From positions 1 to 32,926 of the forward strand of contig CAJGCL010000004.1 of the NCBI GenBank assembly GCA_904501675.1: a DNA stretch of 32,926 bases, read 5' to 3'. Of this stretch, positions 21,750-29,614 are shown piece after piece. Source of the stretch: Clostridiaceae bacterium (GTDB taxonomy: Bacteria > Bacillota > Clostridia > Oscillospirales > Acutalibacteraceae). The position numbers were made by a program, and so were the translations under genes. How positions within the stretch are numbered: the stretch's first letter is position 1; every line of letters begins with the position of its first letter. The notes below the pieces were generated by a model. That model was not told the DNA's origin and searched no databases. It saw only the letters and a program-made list of their open reading frames with translations.

Positions 21750-22099
21750 ATACAAAACTTTTAGGTGCTTTTGGTGAACAGAGTGCGGCACGTTTTCTGC
21801 GACAGCAAGGCTATGAAATATTCAGCAATAATTTCTTGATCAGTTCAGGTGAATTGGATATTGTTGCTTTTAAAAACAATACCTTGTGTTTCGTGGAAGT
21901 TAAAACAAGAGGTGAGGGCGGAATGTTTTCACCTGCCGAAGCAGTAGATTTCAGAAAACAGGAAAATCTTAAAAGTGCCGCTACTGCATATATAAACAGA
22001 TACAAACTTAAATATGATTATAGATTCGATATAATTGAGGTTATTGTTGATAATGCGCAGAATGTAACCAATATAAATCATATCGAAAATGCGTTTTGA
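21746..22099 (+). CDS. yraN: YraN family (UPF0102) nuclease-fold protein
   Basis: This 117-residue protein belongs to the UPF0102/YraN family with a PD-(D/E)xK-type nuclease fold. Visible motifs are LGAFGEQSAARFLRQQGYEI at the N terminus, GELDIVAF with the acidic residue, and VEVKTRGEGG (ExK) followed by DFRKQENLKSAA. Holliday-junction-resolvase-like chemistry is inferred from the fold. The family's physiological role is poorly established. It starts inside the rnhB stop codon (ATGA overlap) and precedes the dipeptidase gene by 6 bases, forming a compact three-gene unit. Confidence 0.93.
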   Translation: MNTKLLGAFGEQSAARFLRQQGYEIFSNNFLISSGELDIVAFKNNTLCFVEVKTRGEGGMFSPAEAVDFRKQENLKSAATAYINRYKLKYDYRFDIIEVIVDNAQNVTNINHIENAF

Positions 22100-22105
22100 G
22101 GTTTT

Positions 22106-23020
22106 ATGAGAATTTTTGATTTGCATTGTGATACAATAGGCGAGTGCTTTAAGCAAGGTAAAAGCTTGAAAAAGAATGATTTACATATTGATCTTGAAAG
22201 ATTAAGTAAATATAAATCCTATACCCAAGTGTTTGCAATCTGGATACCTGATGAGTATAGGGGAGAGCAGGCTTTTTCATATTTTAATGTTGTTGCTGAT
22301 TTCTTTGCCGGAGAAATTAATAAAAATAAGGATATAATATCGTTATGTTCAGATAACAAAAAAACGCCAGTTAAAGCGATTCTTGCCGCAGAAGGCGGTT
22401 CTGCTTGCGGTGGTACAATTGAGGGCCTATACAGGTTAAAAGAAAAAGGTGTAAGTCTTATAACACTAACATGGAATGCTCAGAATGAAATTGCTTCCGG
22501 TGCGTTTTCAGAGGGTGGTTTTACACGATTCGGAAAAGAGTTTGTAAAAGAATGTGAGAAACTTAATATTGCAATAGATGTTTCCCATTTAAACAGAGAA
22601 AGCTTCTGGCAACTTGTAAGATTTTACGACGGTCCGCTTCTGGCTTCTCACTCCAATGCTGATATTGTTGACAATCCTTACGGCAAAAAAAGAAATCTTA
22701 CTGCAGAGCAAATAGGAGAAATACATAAGCGCAACGGAATAGTAGGGCTGAATTTTTGCAGAGACTTTATTGAATCTGATAACATTGAAGGAATCGCTTC
22801 TTTGAAAAGACAAATTGAATATTTTGCTGAAAATGGTTGGGAAGATGTTGTTTCTGTTGGTGCAGATTATGATGGTTGCGAGGTGCATTCTGATTTAAAT
22901 GGTGTGGAAAAATTAACTAGTGTATATGACAATTTATTAATCTCAGGTTTCAGCAATTCGTTGCTTGACAAAATGTTTTATGAGAATGCAAATAGGTTTT
23001 TTGATTATAATTATAGATAA
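22106..23020 (+). CDS. Membrane dipeptidase-like metallopeptidase (M19 family)
   Basis: This 304-residue protein is an M19 (renal dipeptidase) family TIM-barrel amidohydrolase that cleaves dipeptides using two zinc ions. Zinc and catalytic motifs are RIFDLHCDTIGE (HxD), AILAAEGGSAC (bridging Glu), IDVSHLNRESFW (His), LLASHSNA (His) and VSVGADYDG (Asp). The GLNFCRDFIE stretch precedes the last motif. There is no signal peptide, so the enzyme is cytosolic. The family is often linked to recycling of peptides, including D-amino-acid dipeptides, in bacteria; the substrate here is unknown. GAGG (22098-22101) overlaps the end of yraN at a short spacing of 4. It ends at a bidirectional terminator. 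Confidence 0.92.
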   Translation: MRIFDLHCDTIGECFKQGKSLKKNDLHIDLERLSKYKSYTQVFAIWIPDEYRGEQAFSYFNVVADFFAGEINKNKDIISLCSDNKKTPVKAILAAEGGSACGGTIEGLYRLKEKGVSLITLTWNAQNEIASGAFSEGGFTRFGKEFVKECEKLNIAIDVSHLNRESFWQLVRFYDGPLLASHSNADIVDNPYGKKRNLTAEQIGEIHKRNGIVGLNFCRDFIESDNIEGIASLKRQIEYFAENGWEDVVSVGADYDGCEVHSDLNGVEKLTSVYDNLLISGFSNSLLDKMFYENANRFFDYNYR

Positions 23021-23056
23021 AAAAGCACTCGGAGAAATCCGAGTGCTTTTTGTTTT
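23021..23056 (+). terminator. Bidirectional terminator between the dipeptidase and foldase genes
   Basis: AAAAGCACTCGGA (23021-23033) pairs perfectly with TCCGAGTGCTTTT (23038-23050) around a GAAA loop. A and T runs flank it, serving both convergent genes. Confidence 0.93.
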
Positions 23057-23063
23057 GTCTTAA

Positions 23064-24794
23064 TTAATATAAAGCGGAAGAAGAAGCAAAGTTAGATGTA
23101 TATCTGTTGATTAAAGTTTCTACAGATTCAGCTGCCCAATCAATAAGGAAGTCAACTCTATCAACATTACCCGAAATTTCGTTATAGATTTCTTCTGTAT
23201 ATGCGTTGAAATCATCTGAAGCAAGAATTGCACTAATATCGCTCTGCCATTTCTGCTGACTATCAGCACCAACATAATACATGATGTGATAGCCATAATC
23301 TGTCTTTACAATACCTGTGTCGCCTGGCTTGTGAGAGGCGAGAGACCAATCAAGGAATTCAGGAACATAACTTGATTGTGAAGTTATATCTTCGTAAAGA
23401 CCACCAGTGGATGCAGAAGCAGTGTCGTCTGTATGTTTTGTAACGAGTGCACTGAAGCTTTTTTCAGTTGCTTCGCCATCCTTCCATTCTTTAAGCAGTT
23501 TTTCTGCTTCAATCTTAGCGTTGTCAAAGTTTTTAGCAATCTCATCATTTGAAAGTGTAACTTTTTCGCCTTCTGCATTTTCTTTAGAAGTTTCTGCCTG
23601 AACAAGAAGGTGGCGAACATCTACACCTGCAGAAGCTGTATCTTTGTGAGCAGGTTCTGTCATAAGAATGATGTAGAAAGCTTCCTGGCTCTTAACTTCA
23701 AAGATGTTCATTTCGCCGGCTTTTCTGGAAGAATCGAAAGCCCAGTTAGCGAAATCTTCTGAAAGAGCAGTTATAGATGATTTTGTTAAGTTTGAAGCAA
23801 GTGTTGCAGAATCTGTAGCGTATGCTGAAGCATATGTTGGTGGTGCGAATTCCTTTGCTGCTGCAATAAATTCTTTTTCAGTACCTGCTTTTGCTTTAAA
23901 CTGCTCTGCGCGTGCTTTGGCTTCTGCCTGAGTATAAACAGGGTCTTTTGAGCCCTCTGTTGCTTCTGCATAACTTACTGTGAAATATCTGAAGCTTGCA
24001 ATATCAACTTCATCTCTATGTTCTGCATAGTATTTATTAATGTCATCATCTGTGATGCTTTTCTGAGCCTTTTCCTGATACCAGTCAAGGTAATACTGAG
24101 CAGTCATATCTCTTGTGAGGATTTCTCTGTATGATTTCTCGTTAAGGCCCTCACCGCAGGTTTTTGAAATATAGTTATCAAGGGCGAAATCATTATCTTT
24201 TGCAGATTCAGCAAGACTGTTTATCGCCTCATCTATAGACTCGTTCATTTCTGTTATCTGAGCCTCTGTTAATTCAAAGCCTTCTGTCTTAGCTTCATCA
24301 CTTACAGCTTTGTTGTAAACAGTTTTAATAAGGAATGCTCTTTCTGCAGAAAAATATTTGAAATAATCAGACCATGTTTCTACGCCTTCCGGAGCATCAT
24401 CACCGGGGTATTCTTGATCTGCAGGGTTAACAGTTGTATCGAAATAGGTTTTACCTGCACCTGTGCCGTAATTTGAATCATACTGTTGAGACATGGATAC
24501 AGCCTGCTCATAAAGCTGCATATAGTAATGGTTATATTCAGCAGCTGTGAGCTTTTCATCACCGTATGTAGCAATAGTTAGAATTTTCTGTGGAATGCAG
24601 AAAACATCTGTTATAACTTTGCCGATACCGAAAAGAACAAGACCAACAATAAGAACGATGCAGAGAATCTTTATAAGTATTCTGAGAATCTTATCGCCTT
24701 TACCTGATTTTTTCTTTTTAGCCGCTTTTGCAAGACGTGCTTTGCGCTGTTCGCGATAAATTTCGGCATTTGTTTTAATTTCGTTGTTTGCCAT
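23064..24794 (-). CDS. Membrane-anchored PrsA/SurA-like foldase with tandem parvulin-type domains
   Basis: This 576-residue protein has a basic cytoplasmic N terminus rich in Lys/Arg (residues 1-37), one transmembrane helix (about 38-60, RILIKILCIVLIVGLVLFGI) and a large extracytoplasmic part. A SurA-N-like helical region (about 80-250) is followed by two copies of a parvulin-like pattern. Copy one (about 266-380) is degenerate: FRYFTVSY ... KEFIAAAKEFA ... FANWAFDSSRKAGE ... FYIILM. Copy two (about 391-508) is closer to PpiC: VDVRHLLVQAE ... FSALVTKHTDDTASASTGG ... WSLASHKPGDTG ... YGYHIMYYVG. It should catalyse peptidyl-prolyl isomerisation during folding of exported proteins. Unlike PrsA it has no lipobox. 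AAAGGATG upstream supports ATG 24794. Possibly related to SurA in having two parvulin modules. Confidence 0.85.
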   Translation of the reverse strand: MANNEIKTNAEIYREQRKARLAKAAKKKKSGKGDKILRILIKILCIVLIVGLVLFGIGKVITDVFCIPQKILTIATYGDEKLTAAEYNHYYMQLYEQAVSMSQQYDSNYGTGAGKTYFDTTVNPADQEYPGDDAPEGVETWSDYFKYFSAERAFLIKTVYNKAVSDEAKTEGFELTEAQITEMNESIDEAINSLAESAKDNDFALDNYISKTCGEGLNEKSYREILTRDMTAQYYLDWYQEKAQKSITDDDINKYYAEHRDEVDIASFRYFTVSYAEATEGSKDPVYTQAEAKARAEQFKAKAGTEKEFIAAAKEFAPPTYASAYATDSATLASNLTKSSITALSEDFANWAFDSSRKAGEMNIFEVKSQEAFYIILMTEPAHKDTASAGVDVRHLLVQAETSKENAEGEKVTLSNDEIAKNFDNAKIEAEKLLKEWKDGEATEKSFSALVTKHTDDTASASTGGLYEDITSQSSYVPEFLDWSLASHKPGDTGIVKTDYGYHIMYYVGADSQQKWQSDISAILASDDFNAYTEEIYNEISGNVDRVDFLIDWAAESVETLINRYTSNFASSSALY

Positions 24795-24860
24795 AAAATT
24801 TTCATCCTTTGCTTTCTATTGTCGCACACTTATCAACACAAGTATGCAAATATCATTCCT

Positions 24861-24889
24861 ATTTTATAACAAAACATAAAATTTTACAA
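24861..24889 (-). promoter_or_regulatory. Promoter of the foldase gene
   Basis: On the minus strand TTGTAA (24889-24884) and TAAAAT (24866-24861) are 17 bases apart. The leader of about 60 bases contains an 8-bp hairpin (GCATACTT with AAGTGTGC, two wobbles, 24847-24824). Confidence 0.5.
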
Positions 24890-24969
24890 GTGTTTTCGCG
24901 TAATTAGTTTATTATAAAATTTTATTTACAAACAGTTAAAAATTTTCTTAATACAGGGGGATAAGAGAT

Positions 24970-24999
24970 TTGACATTGTTTGCTCTATCGTGGTATTAT
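24970..24999 (+). promoter_or_regulatory. Promoter of the DUF5696 gene
   Basis: TTGACA (24970-24975) is followed after 18 bases by TATTAT (24994-24999) with TGG in front, giving an extended -10. The start codon at 25031 is about 25 bases after the predicted +1. Confidence 0.68.
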
Positions 25000-25030
25000 A
25001 ACTGTAATTATTTGTTTTGTCGGTGAATAT

Positions 25031-27130
25031 ATGAAAAAGATTAATTTAAAAAACAAAAAAATATTTGTGTTAATTGCTGCCGTTATGGCGGTCATTATGG
25101 TGTTTTGCGCTGTGATTCCGCTTTTCGTGAAAAAGGAAGCGAAAAACTATATGTACGGAAATGCAAAAAAAACTTCGGGTCTTGATATAAAGGATTATGA
25201 CATATCTATTGGAACAGATGCTAAACTTCTGTACAATAGTCAGCTTTCAACAATTGCTTTATGTGCATCTGATAACGGTAATGTGCTTTGTTCTCATAAT
25301 ATTGATGCAGCGAAAAATTCTTTTGCATCAATATTTGAGATAAGGCTTAGAGACCGTAAAGGTAACTCGTACTCAATGGATTCTTCTGCTAACTGTGTTG
25401 ATTTCGGCAATTTTAATGTAGAAGAGCAAGGTGAGGATTACTTTTTAGTGAGCTATACGCTTTCTCCTGAACGACAAGGCGAAACAATAGAAGAATCAAA
25501 GTCGTTATTTGTAACAGTTCCTGTTCGTTTTGAGTTCAAAAACAGTAGATTCTCGATATCAGTTGATGTAAGTGAAATTTCCTGTAGTAAAGGTATACTT
25601 GTGGAAAAATTGACTCTTCTTCCCGGTCTTTTTTCAATTGGCTCAGGTGAAAAAGGGGCGTATTATACGGTACCGGATGGTTGCGGAGCACTTATTAACC
25701 TTGATACTGTTTCTCAAACATCGCTTTCTCTTAAACTGAATGTGTATGGAGAGGATGTTGCTTTTTACGATTATTCTCAAGGTGCTTTATTGCCGTTCTT
25801 TGCTCTTACAAAAAACAATTTTTCTGTAAATGCTATAATTGAAGATGGCGATGCACTTTCTCAGATTACGTGTAAGCGCTTTGAAAAAGGTGGAGGATAT
25901 CTTTATAACACCTTTACCATAACTGCTTGTGGCGTTGTTAATGGGGAATTTATTGCAGGGGAAAGCTATAACGGAAAAATTTCTCAGACTTATATGGTTG
26001 AAGGTGATGGTTCAGATTATAACACCATTGCTGCACAAGTGCGTGATAGCCTTACAGAAAGAAATTATCTTAACACCGGCTTGAATTCAAACTTTACAGA
26101 TCTGCCTTTTGTTATAAATGTGGTGGGTAGTCATAACGGAAAAACATCTTTGACAACATTTGAAGATGCAGCAGAAATAACAGCTCTTTTAAAATCCCGT
26201 GGCGTGCGTAACATCGCCCTGAGATTTTCCGGATATAACAAACGAGGTCTTGTTGGCGCTGTTGGTGGTGGAAAGCAGGGGTTCTCTGATGCTCTTGGCG
26301 GCGCAAATGGCTTTTATTCCCTTGCCAAAGAGATAGCAGAACAAGCCAATAGTCTCTATATTGATGCTAACATTGTTACACAAAAAGGTGGCAGAGATAA
26401 CAAGGTAAGAATTTATGATGAAACATCTAAATTCATAGGTGTTATTCCGGAAGAGTTTCAAATTACAGATATGGAATCTGTAAACCATAATATCGGAACT
26501 GCTTATAAATTTGCCAAAGATGTTGCTTCATCAAATATTTGTCTTAATGATGGTTCAAATATTCTTTATACAGACTTAAAAGGTAAGAATAACCGTCAAA
26601 ACGTGCTTGGAATTCTTAGGGAAAATACATGTGCTCTTAGCGCTGCAGGTAGTCTTATGCTCAATTCTCCTGCAGTTTATCTAATGAAACAGGCAGATAT
26701 TGTTTTTTCAACACCTAACACGGCTTCTTGTGAGGGTCAGCAGGGTGTTACAGTTGTGCCTGTTTTGCAGATGGTGCTTCATGGAAGTGTTATTTATGGT
26801 AGTATGCCTGTTAATGTTTCAAATCTCTCTTCTGATGATGTTCTTCTTAAATGTGTAGAATATGGTTGTGTTCCATCGTTTTTGTTTACTAATAGTACAG
26901 ATACAGGTATAAGTTACAGTTCTTATGCTACAAGAACCGCCAAGCTTTATTCTAAGGCTAAGCAGATGAATCCTTTAATGAAAATGAAAATTACATCTCA
27001 CGAAAAAGTAACTGATGGTGTATACAAAATAACATACGACTATGCAAAAATAGTTTATGTTAATTATAACCCTTCTGTCGTTGAGGTTAATGGCGTTATG
27101 ATTTCTGCAAAAGATTTTATAGTTATTTAA
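25031..27130 (+). CDS. DUF5696 domain-containing membrane-anchored protein
   Basis: This 699-residue protein starts with a short basic stretch and one transmembrane segment (about 11-33, FVLIAAVMAVIMVFCAVIP), so the bulk is outside the cell membrane. I assign it to DUF5696 from the beta-rich N-terminal half with YYTVPDGCGALINLD and a second half that looks like a TIM barrel: LPFVINVVGSHNGKTSLTTF, AAEITALLKSRGVRNIALRF, GYNKRGLVGA, YIDANIVTQKGG. The layout suggests a carbohydrate-active enzyme or binding protein, but no catalytic residues are known to me. ATG 25031 was chosen over the upstream TTG at 24980 because the hydrophobic anchor and GGTGA (22-26 of 250xx, i.e. 25022-25026) are close to it. 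In other clostridia such genes often lie near sugar ABC transporters; here it stands alone. Confidence 0.75.
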   Translation: MKKINLKNKKIFVLIAAVMAVIMVFCAVIPLFVKKEAKNYMYGNAKKTSGLDIKDYDISIGTDAKLLYNSQLSTIALCASDNGNVLCSHNIDAAKNSFASIFEIRLRDRKGNSYSMDSSANCVDFGNFNVEEQGEDYFLVSYTLSPERQGETIEESKSLFVTVPVRFEFKNSRFSISVDVSEISCSKGILVEKLTLLPGLFSIGSGEKGAYYTVPDGCGALINLDTVSQTSLSLKLNVYGEDVAFYDYSQGALLPFFALTKNNFSVNAIIEDGDALSQITCKRFEKGGGYLYNTFTITACGVVNGEFIAGESYNGKISQTYMVEGDGSDYNTIAAQVRDSLTERNYLNTGLNSNFTDLPFVINVVGSHNGKTSLTTFEDAAEITALLKSRGVRNIALRFSGYNKRGLVGAVGGGKQGFSDALGGANGFYSLAKEIAEQANSLYIDANIVTQKGGRDNKVRIYDETSKFIGVIPEEFQITDMESVNHNIGTAYKFAKDVASSNICLNDGSNILYTDLKGKNNRQNVLGILRENTCALSAAGSLMLNSPAVYLMKQADIVFSTPNTASCEGQQGVTVVPVLQMVLHGSVIYGSMPVNVSNLSSDDVLLKCVEYGCVPSFLFTNSTDTGISYSSYATRTAKLYSKAKQMNPLMKMKITSHEKVTDGVYKITYDYAKIVYVNYNPSVVEVNGVMISAKDFIVI

Positions 27131-27136
27131 AAATCG

Positions 27137-27174
27137 ACCTGATTTGTCGTAATATACGATAAATCAGGTTTTTT
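27137..27174 (+). terminator. Rho-independent terminator after the DUF5696 gene
   Basis: ACCTGATTTGTCG (27137-27149) pairs with CGATAAATCAGGT (27157-27169) with one wobble, followed by a TTTTTT run. Confidence 0.92.
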
Positions 27175-27198
27175 GTGTTATGTTTTTAACAAAATATA

Positions 27199-27226
27199 TT
27201 GCATTTAGTTTTATTTGTGATAAAAT
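27199..27226 (+). promoter_or_regulatory. Promoter of the aconitase X operon
   Basis: TTGCAT (27199-27204) and TAAAAT (27221-27226) are 16 bases apart, with TGA before the -10 (extended). The leader to 27263 is about 30 bases. Confidence 0.6.
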
Positions 27227-27262
27227 AAAATGGTAAATGTAATTCAAGAAAGGATGAATTCA

Positions 27263-28549
27263 ATGGACTACAAAATGGAATTGACTCCTGAACAGCAAGC
27301 CATACTTAATGGTGAGCAAGGGGAGACTATGGCAAAGGTTATGAAAACCCTTGTTATGTATGGTGAAGCTTTTGGTGCTACTAAAATGGTACCTGTAACA
27401 AGTGAAAAAGGACACCTTGTTACAAGCTTTGGTCTTAAGGTTATGACACCTGTTTACGACCTTATGGATCAGCTTATCAATGCAGGAATTAAATCAAAAC
27501 AGCAGTTTTCTGTTGACCCTAAGCCTGTTGATCCGAAGGTTCCTTCAAACTTCGTAAAAAATCTTGTTTTCAACAAGTTTATGTACACAAAGCAGGACAG
27601 CTACGATGAGCAACTCAGAAAATTAGGTCTTGTCAGCGACAGTGCATATACTTGCACATGCTATATGGATCAGGTTGGTAACGTTCCTAACAAGGGGGAT
27701 GTTCTTTCATGGGCAGAATCAAGTGCAGTTGTTTATGCTAACTCAGTTCTTGGTGCTCGTTGCAACCGTAACTCAGGTATTATCGAACTTTTTGGTTCAA
27801 TCGTTGGTTTCGTTCCTTACTTCGGTCTTGTAACAGATGAAGGAAGAAAGGCAACATGGGTTGTTGAAGTTAAATGTAAAAAGAAACCTGAAGCTCAGGT
27901 TCTTGGCTCAGCAATCGGTATGAAGGTTATGGAAGACGTTCCTTTCGTTAAGGGTCTTACAGAGTGGATTGGTACGGAGCTTGATGATGCTGCAAAGGCA
28001 TATCTTAAAGACTTTGGTGCTGCTACAGCATCAAATGGTGCGGTTGGTCTTTATCATATTGAAGGTCTTACTCCTGAAGCAGTTGAAATGGGCGATAGCC
28101 TTATTGCAGAAAATGCACAGGTTTATGTTATCGACGACACAGAACTTGAAAGAGTTAAGAATTCTTATCCTGTTATGTGGAAGGATCCTTCAAAGGCTCC
28201 TCAGCTTTGCTTTATCGGTTGCCCACACCTTTCTCTTCAGCAGCTTAAAGAGTGGACAGATAACGTATGTGAAGGTCTTAAGAAGAGCGGTAAAAAGAAG
28301 GTTACAATTCCTACTGTATTTACAGCAGCTCCTGCAGTTTGCGATGAATTCAATAAAACAGAATATGCAGCAAAGCTTGCAGCAACAGGCGTAGTACTCA
28401 GCTATATTTGTCCTCTTATGTATATGAATAACCCTGTAGCTAAAAAGGGCAGAGTAATCACAAACTCCAACAAGCTTCGTACATATACAACATCTCGTTA
28501 CTACACAAGTGAAGAGATTCTTGATATTATCACAAAGGGGGCAAAATAA
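27263..28549 (+). CDS. Aconitase X catalytic (large) subunit
   Basis: This 428-residue protein is the large subunit of aconitase X (DUF521), a Fe-S (de)hydratase related to aconitase. Characterised members include bacterial cis-3-hydroxy-L-proline dehydratase and archaeal phosphomevalonate dehydratase. Recognisable segments are LTPEQQAILNGEQGETMAKVM at the start (first part LTPEQQAIL), TCTCYMDQVGNVPNKGD, LSWAESSAVVYANSVLGARCNRN, CFIGCPHLSLQQL and YICPLMYMNN. By comparison with archaeal enzymes, as remembered, Cys131, Cys320 and Cys383 are the probable cluster ligands. ATG 27263 was chosen because AAAGGA (27249-27254) lies 8 bases upstream, excluding ATGs at 27230 and 27254. The small subunit follows after 1 base. 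No proline racemase, mevalonate or transport genes are nearby, so the substrate is unknown. Confidence 0.92.
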   Translation: MDYKMELTPEQQAILNGEQGETMAKVMKTLVMYGEAFGATKMVPVTSEKGHLVTSFGLKVMTPVYDLMDQLINAGIKSKQQFSVDPKPVDPKVPSNFVKNLVFNKFMYTKQDSYDEQLRKLGLVSDSAYTCTCYMDQVGNVPNKGDVLSWAESSAVVYANSVLGARCNRNSGIIELFGSIVGFVPYFGLVTDEGRKATWVVEVKCKKKPEAQVLGSAIGMKVMEDVPFVKGLTEWIGTELDDAAKAYLKDFGAATASNGAVGLYHIEGLTPEAVEMGDSLIAENAQVYVIDDTELERVKNSYPVMWKDPSKAPQLCFIGCPHLSLQQLKEWTDNVCEGLKKSGKKKVTIPTVFTAAPAVCDEFNKTEYAAKLAATGVVLSYICPLMYMNNPVAKKGRVITNSNKLRTYTTSRYYTSEEILDIITKGAK

Positions 28550-28550
28550 G

Positions 28551-28991
28551 ATGAAAACATTTAAAGGTCGTCCTGTAGTACCAGGCACAGCAGAAGCAAC
28601 AGCTCTTGTTTCACACGGCGGTTTTAACACACTTGCATCTTTCCAGAATGCTCTTCAGTTTGGTGATAAGGAAGCAAAGTGCGGAGACCAGAATAACACA
28701 GATATTTTTGAAAAGCCAATGGTTGGTACAGCTCTTTGTCTTCCTCAGACAATCGGCTCAACAACAGGTGGTATGGTTCTTTATTGTGCAAAGGTTATGG
28801 AGAGAAGCCCTGCTTGTATGCTTTTCTCAGAGCATATTGACTCTCTTGCAGCAGCAGGCGCAATTCTTGGCTCTGTTTGGACAGATACTCCAATGCCAAC
28901 AGTTGACTGTCTTGGTGAGGAATTCCTTAACACAGTTAAAACAGGTGATAAAATTAAGGTTTACGAAGACGGTACAGTTGAGATTCTTTAA
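28551..28991 (+). CDS. Aconitase X swivel-domain (small) subunit
   Basis: This 146-residue protein is the DUF126 swivelling subunit that closes over the active site of the large aconitase X subunit. It opens MKTFKGRPVVPGTAEATALV, typical of the family, and has FNTLASFQNAL, then TIGSTTGGMVLYCA, a Ser/Gly-rich loop where a conserved serine acts in catalysis in related enzymes, and LAAAGAILGSVWTDTPMP. ATG 28551 starts 1 base after the large-subunit stop, with AAAGGGGG (28534-28541) inside the upstream gene, so the two are co-translated as a heterodimer. The ATG-like extension upstream of 28551 in the same frame overlaps the large subunit and was rejected. A strong terminator follows. Confidence 0.92.
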   Translation: MKTFKGRPVVPGTAEATALVSHGGFNTLASFQNALQFGDKEAKCGDQNNTDIFEKPMVGTALCLPQTIGSTTGGMVLYCAKVMERSPACMLFSEHIDSLAAAGAILGSVWTDTPMPTVDCLGEEFLNTVKTGDKIKVYEDGTVEIL

Positions 28992-29005
28992 TTAAAGTAA
29001 AACAA

Positions 29006-29048
29006 AACAAGCGTAAGATTTATCGAATCTTACGCTTGTTATTTTTTT
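29006..29048 (+). terminator. Bidirectional terminator after the aconitase X operon
   Basis: AACAAGCGTAAGATT (29006-29020) pairs perfectly with AATCTTACGCTTGTT (29026-29040), 15 bp, followed by ATTTTTTTATT. It also serves the convergent pilin-like gene. Confidence 0.93.
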
Positions 29049-29053
29049 ATTTA

Positions 29054-29500
29054 TCAGGAAGCGTGCTTGTGGCAATCTCCGTCTGTACCACCATCACAAT
29101 ACACATGCACGTCGCAGTACGCTCTATTGTCGTTTTTTGTTAGCTCTATGTAGAATGTTCCGCTAGCAGGACAGTAAGGAATTTCGTTTTTAAGAATATC
29201 ATTCTCAATAAGATCTCTTGTAGAATCAATCATACCATTATTCCATTCGGTTACAGTACCTGTTGAGCCATCTGATGTTATTTTGAAAGTAAATGGTTCG
29301 TTGAATGGGAATTGCATAGCCCATAAACGAACATCAGATTCTAATTTATGTGTTGTAACTCTACAAATTTTAATTCGGTTATTTTTTTGAGTTGATGAGT
29401 ATATAGGAACAGCTATGGCTACAAGTATACCCATTAAAGCAACAACAACCAATAATTCAACTAAAGTGAAGCCTTTTTTTGTGTTCAAAAATCTGTACAC
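29054..29500 (-). CDS. Type IV pilin-like (prepilin) protein with Cys/His-rich tail
   Basis: This 148-residue protein has a classical type III signal: a short basic leader KKG followed by FTLVELLVVVALMGILVAIA, with cleavage expected after Gly10 and the conserved Glu at mature position 5 (Glu15). The hydrophobic helix continues to about residue 33, and a polar globular part follows. The last 25 residues contain five cysteines (CPASG, YCDVHVYCDGGTDGDC) and end HKHAS, suggesting disulphides or metal binding. GTG 29500 is chosen over the in-frame GTG at 29509, which is part of the AAGGGGTG ribosome binding site (29514-29507). No prepilin peptidase, ATPase or other pilus gene is in the window, so it is an orphan pilin or pseudopilin. 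Confidence 0.85.
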   Translation of the reverse strand: MYRFLNTKKGFTLVELLVVVALMGILVAIAVPIYSSTQKNNRIKICRVTTHKLESDVRLWAMQFPFNEPFTFKITSDGSTGTVTEWNNGMIDSTRDLIENDILKNEIPYCPASGTFYIELTKNDNRAYCDVHVYCDGGTDGDCHKHAS

Positions 29501-29539
29501 AAAAATCACCCCTTATAAATAACAATTTAATACATGTTC

Positions 29540-29568
29540 AATATATCATATTTTTTAAAAAAAGTAAA
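29540..29568 (-). promoter_or_regulatory. Possible promoter of the pilin-like gene
   Basis: On the minus strand TTTACT (29568-29563) and TATATT (29545-29540) are 17 bases apart. The -35 is weak; the AT-rich context lowers confidence. Confidence 0.4.
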
Positions 29569-29575
29569 CAACCAA

Positions 29576-29603
29576 AAAGAAAAGAGTGGTGAAACACCAC
29601 TCT
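29576..29603 (-). terminator. Terminator of gdhA
   Basis: On the minus strand AGAGTGGTG (29603-29595) pairs perfectly with CACCACTCT (29591-29583) around TTT, followed by TTTCTTTTT. It lies 12 bases after the gdhA stop codon. Confidence 0.85.
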
Positions 29604-29614
29604 CTTATTTATTA

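Noticed and set aside
28509..28550. Upstream ATG giving a longer aconitase X small subunit
   Set aside because: It overlaps the large subunit and lacks a ribosome binding site; AAAGGGGG positions ATG 28551.
29501..29509. GTG at 29509 as pilin start
   Set aside because: The GTG is part of the ribosome binding site AAGGGGTG; GTG 29500 has a 6-base spacing.
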